From Bacillus sp. FJAT-27245 (GTDB taxonomy: Bacteria; Bacillota; Bacilli; Bacillales; Cytobacillaceae): a DNA stretch of 36,731 nt. This document shows, in pieces, positions 1 through 7,603 of this stretch (its first letter is position 1; every line of letters starts with the position of its first letter). Position numbers and translations under genes: made by a program. A model generated the notes under the pieces. That model made no database searches. It saw only the letters and a list, made by a program, of their open reading frames with translations, and was not told the DNA's origin. The stretch spans positions 1,546,656 through 1,583,386 of the forward strand of contig NZ_LIGI01000001.1 in assembly GCF_001273955.1 (NCBI RefSeq). Direction: 5' to 3'.

Positions 1-375
1 CTCCATTGTTCTTTTACGCCGTACCTGCAAATGGGCAATCAAGGCATTGTTATCCATACCCTCATGCCAGACTGCCATTTTCATAAACAGCTCATCCTTT
101 ATCATAGGATATTCAGGGGCTTTAAGAAGCCAGCCTTCCAGTTCGGCCCAACCTGATCGTGTCAGTTCATAAACGTTTTTTTGCCTGCCCTTGGTAGCAC
201 TTTCTTTCGCAACGATTAAACCTTGTTCTTCGAGCTTTTTCAGCTTTGGATAAATACTCCCATAACTCATACCCCAATATAACCCCGCCGCTTCATGTTC
301 AAATTCAGCTTTTATATCGTAGCCGGAACTCGGTTTAAAACTTAACACGGCCAAAATTGCATGCTCGGTTGACAT
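1..375 (-). CDS. PadR-family transcriptional regulator (3' end beyond window)
   Basis: The protein starts MSTEHAILAVLSF and continues with the PadR winged-helix pattern: SSGYDIK, then YWGMSYGSIYPKLKKLEEQGLI, then RQKNVYELT. PadR proteins are dimeric DNA-binding repressors that often respond to phenolics, drugs or envelope stress. The HTH and wing occupy about residues 5-80. A helical C-terminal dimerisation region follows and runs off the window at codon 125 (…RRKRTME). The ATG at 373-375 follows a GGAGGG ribosome binding site (381-386). A perfect 8-bp inverted repeat lies just upstream at 400-418 and is a plausible autoregulatory operator. The gene is divergent from the cyclic-di-GMP gene, so one regulator could act on both. 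Family assignment is firm; the ligand is unknown. Confidence 0.85.
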   Translation of the reverse strand, partial: MSTEHAILAVLSFKPSSGYDIKAEFEHEAAGLYWGMSYGSIYPKLKKLEEQGLIVAKESATKGRQKNVYELTRSGWAELEGWLLKAPEYPMIKDELFMKMAVWHEGMDNNALIAHLQVRRKRTME

Positions 376-399
376 AAAAACCCTCCAAATATCAAGATG

Positions 400-418
400 A
401 TATATCACTATGATATAT
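400..418. promoter_or_regulatory. Candidate PadR operator (8-bp inverted repeat)
   Basis: ATATATCA - CTA - TGATATAT is a perfect inverted repeat with a 3-nt spacer. It lies 25 nt upstream of the padR start, overlapping the region expected to hold its promoter. AT-rich dyads of this kind are typical PadR targets. The assignment to this PadR is inferred from position. Confidence 0.5.
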
Positions 419-551
419 TTACAGGAAAGATTTTGCAATTATTTTTTTCAAACAAAAAGGAAAATTTTTCGATATTTTCCCCGGGTTGGAAAATCTTATA
501 GTATGATAGAGGAAGGGAAATTTGTAGAATAGTCCAATTTTTTGTCCGATG

Positions 552-571
552 AATGAACTGTTCATTTGAAC
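552..571. promoter_or_regulatory. Overlapping TGAAC/GTTCA palindromes upstream of the cyclic-di-GMP gene
   Basis: AATGAAC-T-GTTCATT (552-566) is a perfect palindrome, and GTTCA-TT-TGAAC (560-571) is a second one sharing the middle half-site. Together they give three alternating half-sites 34-53 nt upstream of the ATG at 605. The layout suits a repressor operator, but the binding protein is unknown. Confidence 0.4.
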
Positions 572-604
572 AAACAATCTTGTAAAAATTTTGAGGATGA
601 TAGT

Positions 605-2734
605 ATGGAGTTCAACAAGAACATTTTGGATATGGGCATTGCAGGCCATAGAGGGGTTGCAAATGTGGAAAATATCCTGTTTGATCTCGTATTCCGCCAC
701 GCGAAGGATATGGTTTTCATCATGAAAGTCGAGGAGGGGCCAACCTTCCGGTATTTGTTCGTGAATGAAACCGCTTTCCTGCGGGCGGGCATTTCGCACG
801 AGTCAATCGGGAAAACGTTTCAAGATGCCCTGCCTCCGGAGATTGCCGGAAAACTTCAGGTAGAATATACGCGGTTCCTTTCCTCCAATGGCGCAAAGTC
901 GGTGTTCGATGCCTCTTTCACCGAAGAAGGCAAGGAGTTTTTCGGCGAAACCGTCCTGTCAGCGGTAAGGGACCAAGCAGGCTTAATCCAGTATATTGTA
1001 GCGATTACAAGGGATATAACTGAATATCTTCTTGAAAAAAATAAAATCATTGAAAGCGGACAACGATACAGATCGATTGTCGACCATAACATGGATGCAA
1101 TCTTTTCAATTGCAATGGATGGGCGAATCCTCGAATCCAATCCTGCTGCCGTAAAGCTGACGGGGTTTCATGAACAGCAGTTGGTCGGGAGCTCGATTTA
1201 CGAGCTCGTCTCTGATTTGGATTTTGCGAATTTTAAGGCGCTCGTTGAGAATACAGGCAACGGCCAATCGCAGGAATCGCTCGACTGCCGGTTCATCCAC
1301 AGGAAAGGGTATTTGCTTACGCTGCACATCAAAACGGTTCCGATTATCGTTTTCGGTGAAATAAAAGGAATCTATGTCATTATCCGGGACATATCCGAGC
1401 AATCGAAGAATGTGGAAATGATTAAATATATGGCGTTTCATGACCAATTGACAGGGCTGCTCAACAGGAGGGCGCTCCTTGATAAGCTTAATGAACAGCT
1501 TTTTTCCCCAACAAGGCATGATAGTGAGTTCGCCTTGATTTCCATCGATTTGGACCGCTTTAAATACTTGAATGATTCCCTCGGACATCTCGTCGGGGAT
1601 GAAATATTGAAAAAGGCCGCTGCCCGACTGCTGGAATGCCAAAACGACCATTGTTTTGTCTACCGGCAGGGTGGTGATGAGTTTATCATCCTCCTGCTTC
1701 ATACGACGAGGAAGTCCACCGCTTTTTTTGCACAAAGGATCCTTTCCATGTTCAAGCGGTCGTTTTACTTTAATTCACAGGAATATTATATTTCGCCCAG
1801 CATTGGGATCAGCATGTATCCGAATGACGGAAAAGATGCGGAAACACTTTTGAAAAATGCGGATGAAGCGCTTTATCGGGTTAAGGAGCGTGGTCGGGCG
1901 CATTTCCAGTTTTACAGGACGGGCATGAGTTCTTCAGTGACGAATATCCTTTCAATCGAAACGCATCTCCGCAAAGCAATAGAAAAAAAGGAATTGAGCC
2001 TTCATTTCCAGCCGCAGGTGGAGTTGATGACGGGAGAAGCGACGAGCTTTGAAGCATTGCTTCGTTGGAATTCGAAGGAATTGGGCCCCATATCGCCCGG
2101 AGTATTCATCCCTCTTGCAGAAGATACAGGCTTGATTGTCCCGATTGGGAATTGGGTGATTGAAACTGCATGCAGGCAAATCAAGGAATGGAAACGCCTC
2201 GGATATGAAGGGTTCAGAGTTGCCATCAATATCTCCCCGAAGCAGCTACAGCAGCCTAATTTTCCAGCTTACCTGAAAGCGGCTATGGAGCGGCATTTCA
2301 TCGACCCGGCATGCCTGGAAATAGAAATAACCGAGAGTTCGATGCAAAACACGGAAGAAGCGGCACCTGTTCTAAAGACCATTAAAAGCATTGGTGTCAC
2401 TGTCTCGGTCGATGACTTCGGGACAGGGTACTCATCGTTAAGTTATTTGAAGAAGTTTCCAATTGATGTGCTGAAAATTGATCAATCCTTTGTGAAGGAT
2501 ATTAGTGAAAATGCAAAAGATGCCGCCATCGCTTCGGCAATCATCCACCTTGGCAAAAGCCTAGGGGTCGAAGTAATTGCCGAAGGGGTTGAAACGGCCG
2601 GACAGGCGGAATTCCTGGCAATGGAAGGCTGCCAAAAGGCACAGGGGTATTATTTTGCAGCACCGGCTCCTGCCCATGAATTGGAGGGCACATATTTAAA
2701 ACTGCCAATCCCTGCAATGCGGGAATACAGCTAA
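605..2734 (+). CDS. PAS-PAS-GGDEF-EAL cyclic-di-GMP synthase/phosphodiesterase
   Basis: This 709-residue protein carries both cyclic-di-GMP turnover domains. Two PAS-like sensor domains (about 18-135 and 150-266) are followed by GGDEF (about 280-440, signature GGDEF at 356-360 preceded by YRQ) and EAL (about 450-700). EAL motifs seen are FEALLRW (E483), ITES, DDFGTGYSSL, KIDQSFV, EGVE and QGYYF. Both active-site signatures look intact, so the enzyme could make and degrade cyclic-di-GMP. No RxxD inhibitory site is visible just before GGDEF. There is no transmembrane segment, so it is probably cytosolic. The ATG at 605 follows GAGG (593-596) with an 8-nt gap. An upstream in-frame TTG at 566 has no ribosome binding site. 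The gene stands alone, ending in a strong hairpin. The domain order recalls B. subtilis DgcW (YkoW) without its membrane part. Confidence 0.93.
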   Translation: MEFNKNILDMGIAGHRGVANVENILFDLVFRHAKDMVFIMKVEEGPTFRYLFVNETAFLRAGISHESIGKTFQDALPPEIAGKLQVEYTRFLSSNGAKSVFDASFTEEGKEFFGETVLSAVRDQAGLIQYIVAITRDITEYLLEKNKIIESGQRYRSIVDHNMDAIFSIAMDGRILESNPAAVKLTGFHEQQLVGSSIYELVSDLDFANFKALVENTGNGQSQESLDCRFIHRKGYLLTLHIKTVPIIVFGEIKGIYVIIRDISEQSKNVEMIKYMAFHDQLTGLLNRRALLDKLNEQLFSPTRHDSEFALISIDLDRFKYLNDSLGHLVGDEILKKAAARLLECQNDHCFVYRQGGDEFIILLLHTTRKSTAFFAQRILSMFKRSFYFNSQEYYISPSIGISMYPNDGKDAETLLKNADEALYRVKERGRAHFQFYRTGMSSSVTNILSIETHLRKAIEKKELSLHFQPQVELMTGEATSFEALLRWNSKELGPISPGVFIPLAEDTGLIVPIGNWVIETACRQIKEWKRLGYEGFRVAINISPKQLQQPNFPAYLKAAMERHFIDPACLEIEITESSMQNTEEAAPVLKTIKSIGVTVSVDDFGTGYSSLSYLKKFPIDVLKIDQSFVKDISENAKDAAIASAIIHLGKSLGVEVIAEGVETAGQAEFLAMEGCQKAQGYYFAAPAPAHELEGTYLKLPIPAMREYS

Positions 2735-2735
2735 C

Positions 2736-2770
2736 GAAGAACCCTTTATCTGTGTGATAAAGGGTTCTTC
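2736..2770. terminator. 15-bp hairpin between convergent genes
   Basis: A perfect inverted repeat (2736-2750 / 2756-2770, loop TGTGT) lies directly after the cyclic-di-GMP gene stop. There is no clear U-run on either side, so it may act as a transcript end protector as well as a terminator for the converging ykuE gene. Confidence 0.65.
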
Positions 2771-2816
2771 CATTGGGTTTGCAGTGCAACCTGCTTCAAT
2801 TACCCTAGAACAGCGT

Positions 2817-3692
2817 CTACTTCGTTGAGTTTTTCAACGTAAAAACCGTTAATTCGGGTTTCGACATAAACCTGAAAGGGAGCCTTGTTGTTCCCAGCCC
2901 TCTGTTGACATAAAGGGTGAGCGGCACCTCACCGGCTATGGTGTAAAAGCCTTCATGGTATTTCTCCGCGAACGGCGGCTTTACTAGTGCCCCAAAGAAC
3001 GGAATTTTGATTTGCCCTCCATGGCTATGGCCGCTCAACTGGAAATGGAACCCGTAACCAGCGGCGTCGTCGGCGAGGTCTGGGGCATGGGACAATAGAA
3101 TCTTATACGCATTTGCCGGAATGCCTTTGACTGAAGATTCGATATCCGGTTTTCCCAGCATGGCATCGTCAATTCCGGCCAGGTAAATCGATTGGCCATT
3201 CCTTGTGACCGCCACGCTTTCATTCACAAGTGTCCTAAATCCTGATTCACCCATTATGGTTTTATAAAGCTTTGTACCATAGCCGCCATGGTCGTGGTTT
3301 CCATAAATTGAAAATTTCCCAAGCGGGGCATGAAGCGCCTGAAGTATCGGAATGATGGCGTGGGCTGAATCGAATTTATTCGGTTCATCCATTAAATCGC
3401 CGCTAAAGATAATCATATCGGGTTTAAGGCTGCTGATTTTTCCTGCAAGTTCTGTAAGCTGTCCGAGCGTATATTGGAAGCCAAGATGTGTGTCGCTGAA
3501 CTGGACGATACGTATGCCGTCGAGTTGCTCGGGAATGAGAGGGTGGATGATTTCATGTGTTTGGACGTCAAGCAAGATTGGCTCAATTTCCCTTGCATAA
3601 AAATATCCTCCCGCTCCAATCCCCAATGCCGCGAGTGTGCCGCCAACCAAAGATTTAAGAAACGTCCTGCGCGTTTGTTTTTTTGCCATCAT
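2817..3692 (-). CDS. ykuE: Tat-exported metallophosphoesterase (YkuE-like)
   Basis: This 291-residue calcineurin-like phosphoesterase has a twin-arginine signal (RRTFLK at residues 8-13) followed by a hydrophobic stretch, so it should be exported folded by the Tat system. The dinuclear metal motifs are present in order: SDTHLG (D67, H69), GDLMD (D99), GNHDHGG (N132, H133) and GHSHGG. B. subtilis YkuE is a known Tat substrate attached to the cell wall; its natural substrate is not established. The next gene, divergent, is fadH, the same neighbour as in B. subtilis (ykuF), which supports orthology. The start is either of two adjacent ATG codons; the ribosome binding site there is weak. Confidence 0.9.
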   Translation of the reverse strand: MMAKKQTRRTFLKSLVGGTLAALGIGAGGYFYAREIEPILLDVQTHEIIHPLIPEQLDGIRIVQFSDTHLGFQYTLGQLTELAGKISSLKPDMIIFSGDLMDEPNKFDSAHAIIPILQALHAPLGKFSIYGNHDHGGYGTKLYKTIMGESGFRTLVNESVAVTRNGQSIYLAGIDDAMLGKPDIESSVKGIPANAYKILLSHAPDLADDAAGYGFHFQLSGHSHGGQIKIPFFGALVKPPFAEKYHEGFYTIAGEVPLTLYVNRGLGTTRLPFRFMSKPELTVFTLKNSTK

Positions 3693-3828
3693 CTATCTAC
3701 CAGCCTGTCTTGTAAACTCTTTAAAAATTCGGGCATTCAGTTTTAATACTATCAAACTAAAACTTGTAATAGAAGCGGAGTCCTTTACTAAAATACGATA
3801 CCAATTATCAGAACATTCCCACCTTTTG

Positions 3829-3837
3829 TGGTATGCT
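3829..3837 (+). promoter_or_regulatory. Extended -10 of fadH
   Basis: TGGTATGCT is a TGn-extended -10 element 28 nt before the fadH start. No good -35 is visible, which is usual for extended -10 SigA promoters. Confidence 0.4.
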
Positions 3838-3865
3838 TTGGAAAAAGAGGTATGGAGGTATGAAG

Positions 3866-4630
3866 ATGCAGGGCAAAACGGTTATTGTCACCGGGGGATC
3901 GAGTGGGATGGGGAAGTATATGGCGAAAAGATTTGCGGAGGCCGGCGCGAATGTGGCGATTACCGGCCGGTCAATTGACAGGCTTTTAAAGGCGAAGGAG
4001 GAAATGCCCGTGAGCGGGGGAAACATCCTCCCGATAGAAATGGACGTGAGAAATATTGACGATGTCACAAGGATGGTAAAAGAAACAGTTGCAGAATTCG
4101 GGGAAATTCATTATTTGGTCAATAATGCGGCCGGCAATTTTATCTGTCCGGCCGAAAAGCTTTCCCCGAACGGCTGGAAGTCAGTGATCGACATTGTCTT
4201 GAATGGCACATTTTATTGCAGCAGGGAGGTAGGGAAGCACTGGATTTCGAATAATGGAAAAGGTGCAATCATTAACATGGTTGCAACCTATGCGTGGGAT
4301 GCGGGGGCGGGAGTCATACACTCAGCCGCCGCAAAGGCTGGCGTCCTGTCCATGACAAGGACGCTCGCGGTCGAGTGGGGAAGGAAATACGGCATTAGGG
4401 TAAACGCAATCGCCCCGGGGCCGATTGAAAGGACCGGGGGTGCGGAAAAGCTCTGGGAATCGGAAGAAGCGGCCATGCGCACACTTAAGAGCGTTCCGCT
4501 TGGCAGGCTTGGAAAACCAGAAGAAATCGCTGAATTAGCTTATTTCCTCTTTTCCGATAACGCCTCCTATATTAATGGGGAATGTATAACGATGGATGGC
4601 GGACAATGGCTCAACCAGTTCCCGTTTTAA
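3866..4630 (+). CDS. fadH: 2,4-dienoyl-CoA reductase (FadH, SDR family)
   Basis: This 254-residue short-chain dehydrogenase/reductase is needed for beta-oxidation of polyunsaturated fatty acids; it uses NADPH to reduce 2,4-dienoyl-CoA. The dinucleotide-binding motif TGGSSGMGKY is at residues 9-18. NNAAGNFICPAEKLSPNGW, AAAKAGVLSMTRTLAVEWG and APGPIERTGGAEKL are the signatures of the bacterial FadH/mitochondrial DECR branch. Length and sequence match B. subtilis FadH (YkuF) closely. The ATG at 3866 is preferred because GGAGG (3854-3858) sits 7 nt upstream; the ATG at 3860 is too close. It is transcribed divergently from ykuE. Confidence 0.93.
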   Translation: MQGKTVIVTGGSSGMGKYMAKRFAEAGANVAITGRSIDRLLKAKEEMPVSGGNILPIEMDVRNIDDVTRMVKETVAEFGEIHYLVNNAAGNFICPAEKLSPNGWKSVIDIVLNGTFYCSREVGKHWISNNGKGAIINMVATYAWDAGAGVIHSAAAKAGVLSMTRTLAVEWGRKYGIRVNAIAPGPIERTGGAEKLWESEEAAMRTLKSVPLGRLGKPEEIAELAYFLFSDNASYINGECITMDGGQWLNQFPF

Positions 4631-4738
4631 AGTGAATTTTTCGATTGTTAATGGTGAAATGAAACGGACTTGAAAAGTAAGGGACCCATTTCGGGAGGCG
4701 AGGAAAGGTTGGGAAAAATCATGGCCATTCATTGAGTG

Positions 4739-5518
4739 TTAATTATAGCTCACTGCGCGTTTTTTTAAGGCTATCCACGAGTGGATAAACTGTTCTTTGT
4801 CAACACCATGTTGCACTTTGCCGGATAGGGGGTCGTTTACATACACTTTATCCGAATCAAACCCGACAAGGACAACGGCGTGGAGATCCAAAGGAGTCCT
4901 GATTGTCCGTTTTCCATGCAGCCAGGACTCCCATCTATCGGGTAGCCTGAAATCACCGGTCGTCCAGATCACCGCCGGATTTCCCGCCGCGATATGGCTG
5001 AGAACATCCTTAAATTCCTTATTAGTCAAATTTACAGCCCTTCCCGGCAAATACTTGTCCATTAATTCGACAATCGGTTTATCAAACACAGCATATCCAG
5101 GTGCCTTCCCTGTCATATCGCCAACAAACCCGCGAGCAGGGTCTCCCCATCTCTTTATATCCCCCTTTGGCCTATCGAGCGGATCGGATTCTTTCCTGAC
5201 CGCCCGATAAAGCTCCATTTTATCGACAGATACTCCCGCGTAATTCAGGACCATCGCGAGGCTAGTCACCTCGCAGCCGTATTTTAGCTCAGGATTTTGT
5301 TTAATGAGAGGAACATCCAGGATCACCTTATCTGGCAGACCGCCAATCGAATCGTCCTTTGTTTGATTCTTATCAACCATCTGCCCAAAAGGCTTGCTTA
5401 TACCTTGTTCATCCGTAGTTATGGCGGGGGTACGCGTTTGCTGCCCGCCCCTCGTAATGGCATCGCTATTGCATCCCTGGATGAATATTAAACCAGCCAA
5501 GAAAAACCGGATATTCAA
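4739..5518 (-). CDS. Lipoprotein with C39-like (papain-fold) peptidase domain
   Basis: A 259-residue protein with a short lipoprotein signal ending IFIQGC (lipidated C16), a polar linker of about 45 residues, then a Peptidase_C39_2-like domain. The domain shows the catalytic pattern KYGCEVTSLAMVLNYAG (C82), DLHAVVLVG (H213) and VNDPLSG (D229). Related proteins such as YvpB are surface cysteine peptidases or transglutaminase-like enzymes of unknown substrate. The TTG at 5518 is chosen because it follows a G-run ribosome binding site (5524-5530). The TTG at 5533 would include that G-run. It converges on fadH and has no obvious partner gene. Confidence 0.8.
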   Translation of the reverse strand: MNIRFFLAGLIFIQGCNSDAITRGGQQTRTPAITTDEQGISKPFGQMVDKNQTKDDSIGGLPDKVILDVPLIKQNPELKYGCEVTSLAMVLNYAGVSVDKMELYRAVRKESDPLDRPKGDIKRWGDPARGFVGDMTGKAPGYAVFDKPIVELMDKYLPGRAVNLTNKEFKDVLSHIAAGNPAVIWTTGDFRLPDRWESWLHGKRTIRTPLDLHAVVLVGFDSDKVYVNDPLSGKVQHGVDKEQFIHSWIALKKRAVSYN

Positions 5519-5602
5519 AGAAATCCCCCCCAAAAAAAATTATGCGTATGATTATATTCCCCAATTTGCAGGCTGGTATAGAAGAAGCCGTCTGCCAAAA
5601 CA

Positions 5603-5648
5603 ATCCATGATGGGCCGAAACAAAATAATTTTATCCATTTGGGCCGAA
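5603..5648. repeat. Direct repeat upstream of the secreted DUF3993-like gene
   Basis: ATCCATGATGGGCCGAA (5603-5619) recurs as ATCCATTTGGGCCGAA (5633-5648), 30 nt apart. The pair lies in the intergenic region between two divergent export-signal genes, so it may be a tandem regulator site. Confidence 0.45.
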
Positions 5649-5766
5649 CCTGGTTAAACATCTGTGATACAGGGTAATGGATAAGAAGTGCACATGCATA
5701 ACGAATCATATTTAAGTTGATATTGAAATAAATGCCCTGAAGGAGGGCTAAACAGGGGGAATATTC

Positions 5767-6480
5767 GTGAAAAAATCATTGTTTTTGATTTGTGCGTTTA
5801 TGCTGTTTTTGCCTCTGTATACTGAAGCGGAAACAGGTGAGCGGATGGGAAGGGACGAGGCGTTTTCTTTATTAAGGAATGCATTTGAAGCCCAGTTATC
5901 CCTTGGTGAAGAGCTTCGTTCGAAAGAGGAAGTCGATGCAATCCTTGCCCCGTATTTTACAGACAGTTATAAAGGGCTTTTCCTAGAAGCAAACCTTGTT
6001 GAGGAAAACGGAAAATATGTTACATATGGGACCGACTTTGGCCAATACTATATCCCGTACTATGGATTTTCCGACAGTACGCAAGTTGTAGTTGGGAAAA
6101 ATGAAGCGTACGTTTTTGAGTTTTTCCCGGAAAGCACAGACGGGCCGGTGGGCTATGATAGCCATTATGAAGGCCTCTTGCTTGTAAAAACACCTGAAGG
6201 CTGGAAAGTTTCCAAGTATTTATACGACGATATTCCTGATTCGGTTATTTCACAATCTGAGTTACCGGCTGCCGCGGTGGATGAAAGCGGTATGGAGACT
6301 CCTGCCGCACCCGAGCGGGAAAAAGCAGTGGAGGCTGCTTCAATCCATTTCCAGCTCGGGGTGAATCCGATTGGCGGCCTTTTCCAATACGCAGCCTTCA
6401 TTGGTGAGGGGCAGGCTGGAAGCCTCGCTGCTGACGGGAAGATGGATGTTAGGGAAAATGCAAGTGCATTTGCCAAATGA
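5767..6480 (+). CDS. Secreted protein, DUF3993/YhfM-like
   Basis: A 237-residue exported protein with a cleavable signal peptide (hydrophobic residues 5-18, predicted cut near TEAE-TG). The central part (about 30-155) contains LRNAFEAQLSLGEELRSKEEV, LAPYFTD, YVTYGTDFGQYYIPYYGF and GWKVSKYLYDDIPD. This resembles the DUF3993 domain of B. subtilis YhfM as I remember it. The C-terminal 80 residues are Ala/Glu/Pro-rich and low in complexity. The start is GTG, behind an AGGGGGAAT ribosome binding site. Function unknown; the domain call is moderate because it comes from memory. Confidence 0.65.
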   Translation: MKKSLFLICAFMLFLPLYTEAETGERMGRDEAFSLLRNAFEAQLSLGEELRSKEEVDAILAPYFTDSYKGLFLEANLVEENGKYVTYGTDFGQYYIPYYGFSDSTQVVVGKNEAYVFEFFPESTDGPVGYDSHYEGLLLVKTPEGWKVSKYLYDDIPDSVISQSELPAAAVDESGMETPAAPEREKAVEAASIHFQLGVNPIGGLFQYAAFIGEGQAGSLAADGKMDVRENASAFAK

Positions 6481-6497
6481 CCACCAATCCAGGAATG

Positions 6498-6528
6498 CCG
6501 CCCATTTAGAATGGGCGGTTTTCTTTCA
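6498..6528 (+). terminator. Terminator of the DUF3993-like gene
   Basis: CCGCCCATT (6498-6506) pairs with AATGGGCGG (6510-6518), loop TAG, followed by TTTTCTTT. Confidence 0.9.
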
Positions 6529-6564
6529 GAGAATTAAAAATTTCCCTGTTTAATCAGTTTTTAC

Positions 6565-6649
6565 TTGTATGTATGTACAAAACTAATTTATGCTGTTAGT
6601 ATTGGCAAACAAGGAAAACCAGATGAAATCTGGGAAGATCCGTATGGAT
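6565..6649 (+). promoter_or_regulatory. Structured leader upstream of ykuJ
   Basis: The 233-bp gap before ykuJ contains a dyad TTGTA-N6-TACAA (6565-6580). It is followed by a perfect hairpin CCAGAT-GAA-ATCTGG (6619-6633) and a small stem ATCC-GTAT-GGAT (6638-6649). A GGCAAAC string precedes the hairpin. I could not match it to a known riboswitch. Confidence 0.3.
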
Positions 6650-6713
6650 AGAAACGTGCGGGGAGAGAAATCTAATAGCAATAGCTTGTTTGTGTTTTGA
6701 AAGGAGAGAAAGC

Positions 6714-6950
6714 ATGTCACAGCTACAAGGGATTATTACCCGCTTAAAAAATCTTCAGGAACAATCGGGCGGCGGTGAGCCTGCACAACGCTACTTTGAG
6801 GTAAATGGCGAGCGGAAATGCCAGGTTACGTTTCACCCGAAAACAGAAACGTTCGAACTGGAAGTATACAATGATAAGGAAAAACCAAAGCGTTACCAGT
6901 TCGATAATATCGATATGATTACAATTGAAATTTTTGAATTGATTCAATGA
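6714..6950 (+). CDS. ykuJ: YkuJ-family conserved small protein
   Basis: A 78-residue cytosolic protein starting MSQLQGIITRLKNLQ and ending IDMITIEIFELIQ, matching B. subtilis YkuJ (79 residues, structure known, function unknown). The ATG at 6714 follows AAGGAGAG (6701-6708). A longer GTG-start reading frame at 6690 runs through the ribosome binding site and is rejected. In B. subtilis ykuJ is followed by ykuK and ykzF and then ykuL; here those two are missing and a terminator follows directly. Confidence 0.9.
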   Translation: MSQLQGIITRLKNLQEQSGGGEPAQRYFEVNGERKCQVTFHPKTETFELEVYNDKEKPKRYQFDNIDMITIEIFELIQ

Positions 6951-6959
6951 TTAACGCCA

Positions 6960-6985
6960 GGAACCTCGAAAACAGGTTCCTTTTT
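6960..6985 (+). terminator. Terminator of ykuJ
   Basis: GGAACCT (6960-6966) pairs with AGGTTCC (6974-6980), followed by TTTTT. Confidence 0.85.
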
Positions 6986-7031
6986 CAATTCCTGATCCGA
7001 AGCCTAAAATAACCAGAACCCGCCAGAACTA

Positions 7032-7040
7032 TGGTAGAAT
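7032..7040 (+). promoter_or_regulatory. Extended -10 of darB
   Basis: TGGTAGAAT is a TGn-extended -10 box located 38 nt before the darB ATG, between the ykuJ terminator and the gene. Confidence 0.45.
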
Positions 7041-7077
7041 ATATATGGTGTAAAACAAATTTGAGGAGCATTCAGTA

Positions 7078-7524
7078 ATGATAAGTCTTCATAGCGGAGA
7101 ATTTTTAGAAATTAGCATTAGGGATCTGATGATTCCTTCCGAGAGGGTAGCACATGTCCAAATGGGAAATAACCTGGAGCATGCTTTGCTCGTTCTTACA
7201 AAGAGCGGATATACCGCCATACCCGTCCTTGATCCGCACTACAGGCTTCTTGGACTGATCAGTACGTCGATTATTATGGACTCACTCCTGGGGCTTGAGA
7301 GAATTGAATTCGAAAAACTGGAAGAAAAAAAGGTAGAGGAAATCATGAACCACTCCGTTCCCCGTGTGCAAATGGGTGCATCCATTAATCGTTGCGTGGA
7401 ATTATTAATCAATCATCCGTTTTTGTGCGTTGAATCAGGCGATGGGCGGTTTGAAGGGATTCTGCCGCGGAGTACTGTGCTTAACCAGTTGAATAAGCAT
7501 TTAAAAAAGCAGAATAAGAAGTAA
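7078..7524 (+). CDS. darB: Cyclic-di-AMP receptor DarB/CbpB (YkuL), paired CBS domains
   Basis: This 148-residue protein consists of two CBS domains (about 15-75 and 85-145). The stretch AHVQMGNNLEHALLVLTKSGYTAIPVLDP is almost identical to B. subtilis YkuL, now named DarB (CbpB in Listeria). In B. subtilis, DarB without c-di-AMP binds the (p)ppGpp synthetase Rel and pyruvate carboxylase, and c-di-AMP releases them, linking potassium status to stringent response and anaplerosis. GAGGAG (7063-7068) precedes the ATG. The gene is monocistronic, with its own extended -10 promoter and terminator. A second c-di-AMP receptor gene, ktrC, is 8.5 kb downstream. Confidence 0.92.
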   Translation: MISLHSGEFLEISIRDLMIPSERVAHVQMGNNLEHALLVLTKSGYTAIPVLDPHYRLLGLISTSIIMDSLLGLERIEFEKLEEKKVEEIMNHSVPRVQMGASINRCVELLINHPFLCVESGDGRFEGILPRSTVLNQLNKHLKKQNKK

Positions 7525-7536
7525 TTTTTACCAAAG

Positions 7537-7566
7537 GGCTCCCATTAGTGGGGGCTATTGTTTTCA
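7537..7566 (+). terminator. Terminator of darB
   Basis: GGCTCCCA (7537-7544) pairs with TGGGGGCT (7549-7556) including G-U pairs, loop TTAG, then TATTGTTTTC. Confidence 0.75.
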
Positions 7567-7603
7567 GCCATTAACGAATATTTACGTAAAAGAGGTGCAG
7601 TCT

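Noticed and set aside
552-571. LexA (SOS) box
   Set aside because: The Bacillus LexA site needs GAAC-N4-GTTC; here the half-sites are 1 nt apart.
1106-1735. 209-codon minus-strand ORF inside the cyclic-di-GMP gene
   Set aside because: It lies fully antisense to the GGDEF region with unnatural composition; a shadow frame.
6601-6660. Possible cyclic-di-GMP (GEMM) riboswitch before ykuJ
   Set aside because: A GGCAAAC string and a hairpin are present, but the conserved GGGACGCAAAGCC side and second stem are missing.
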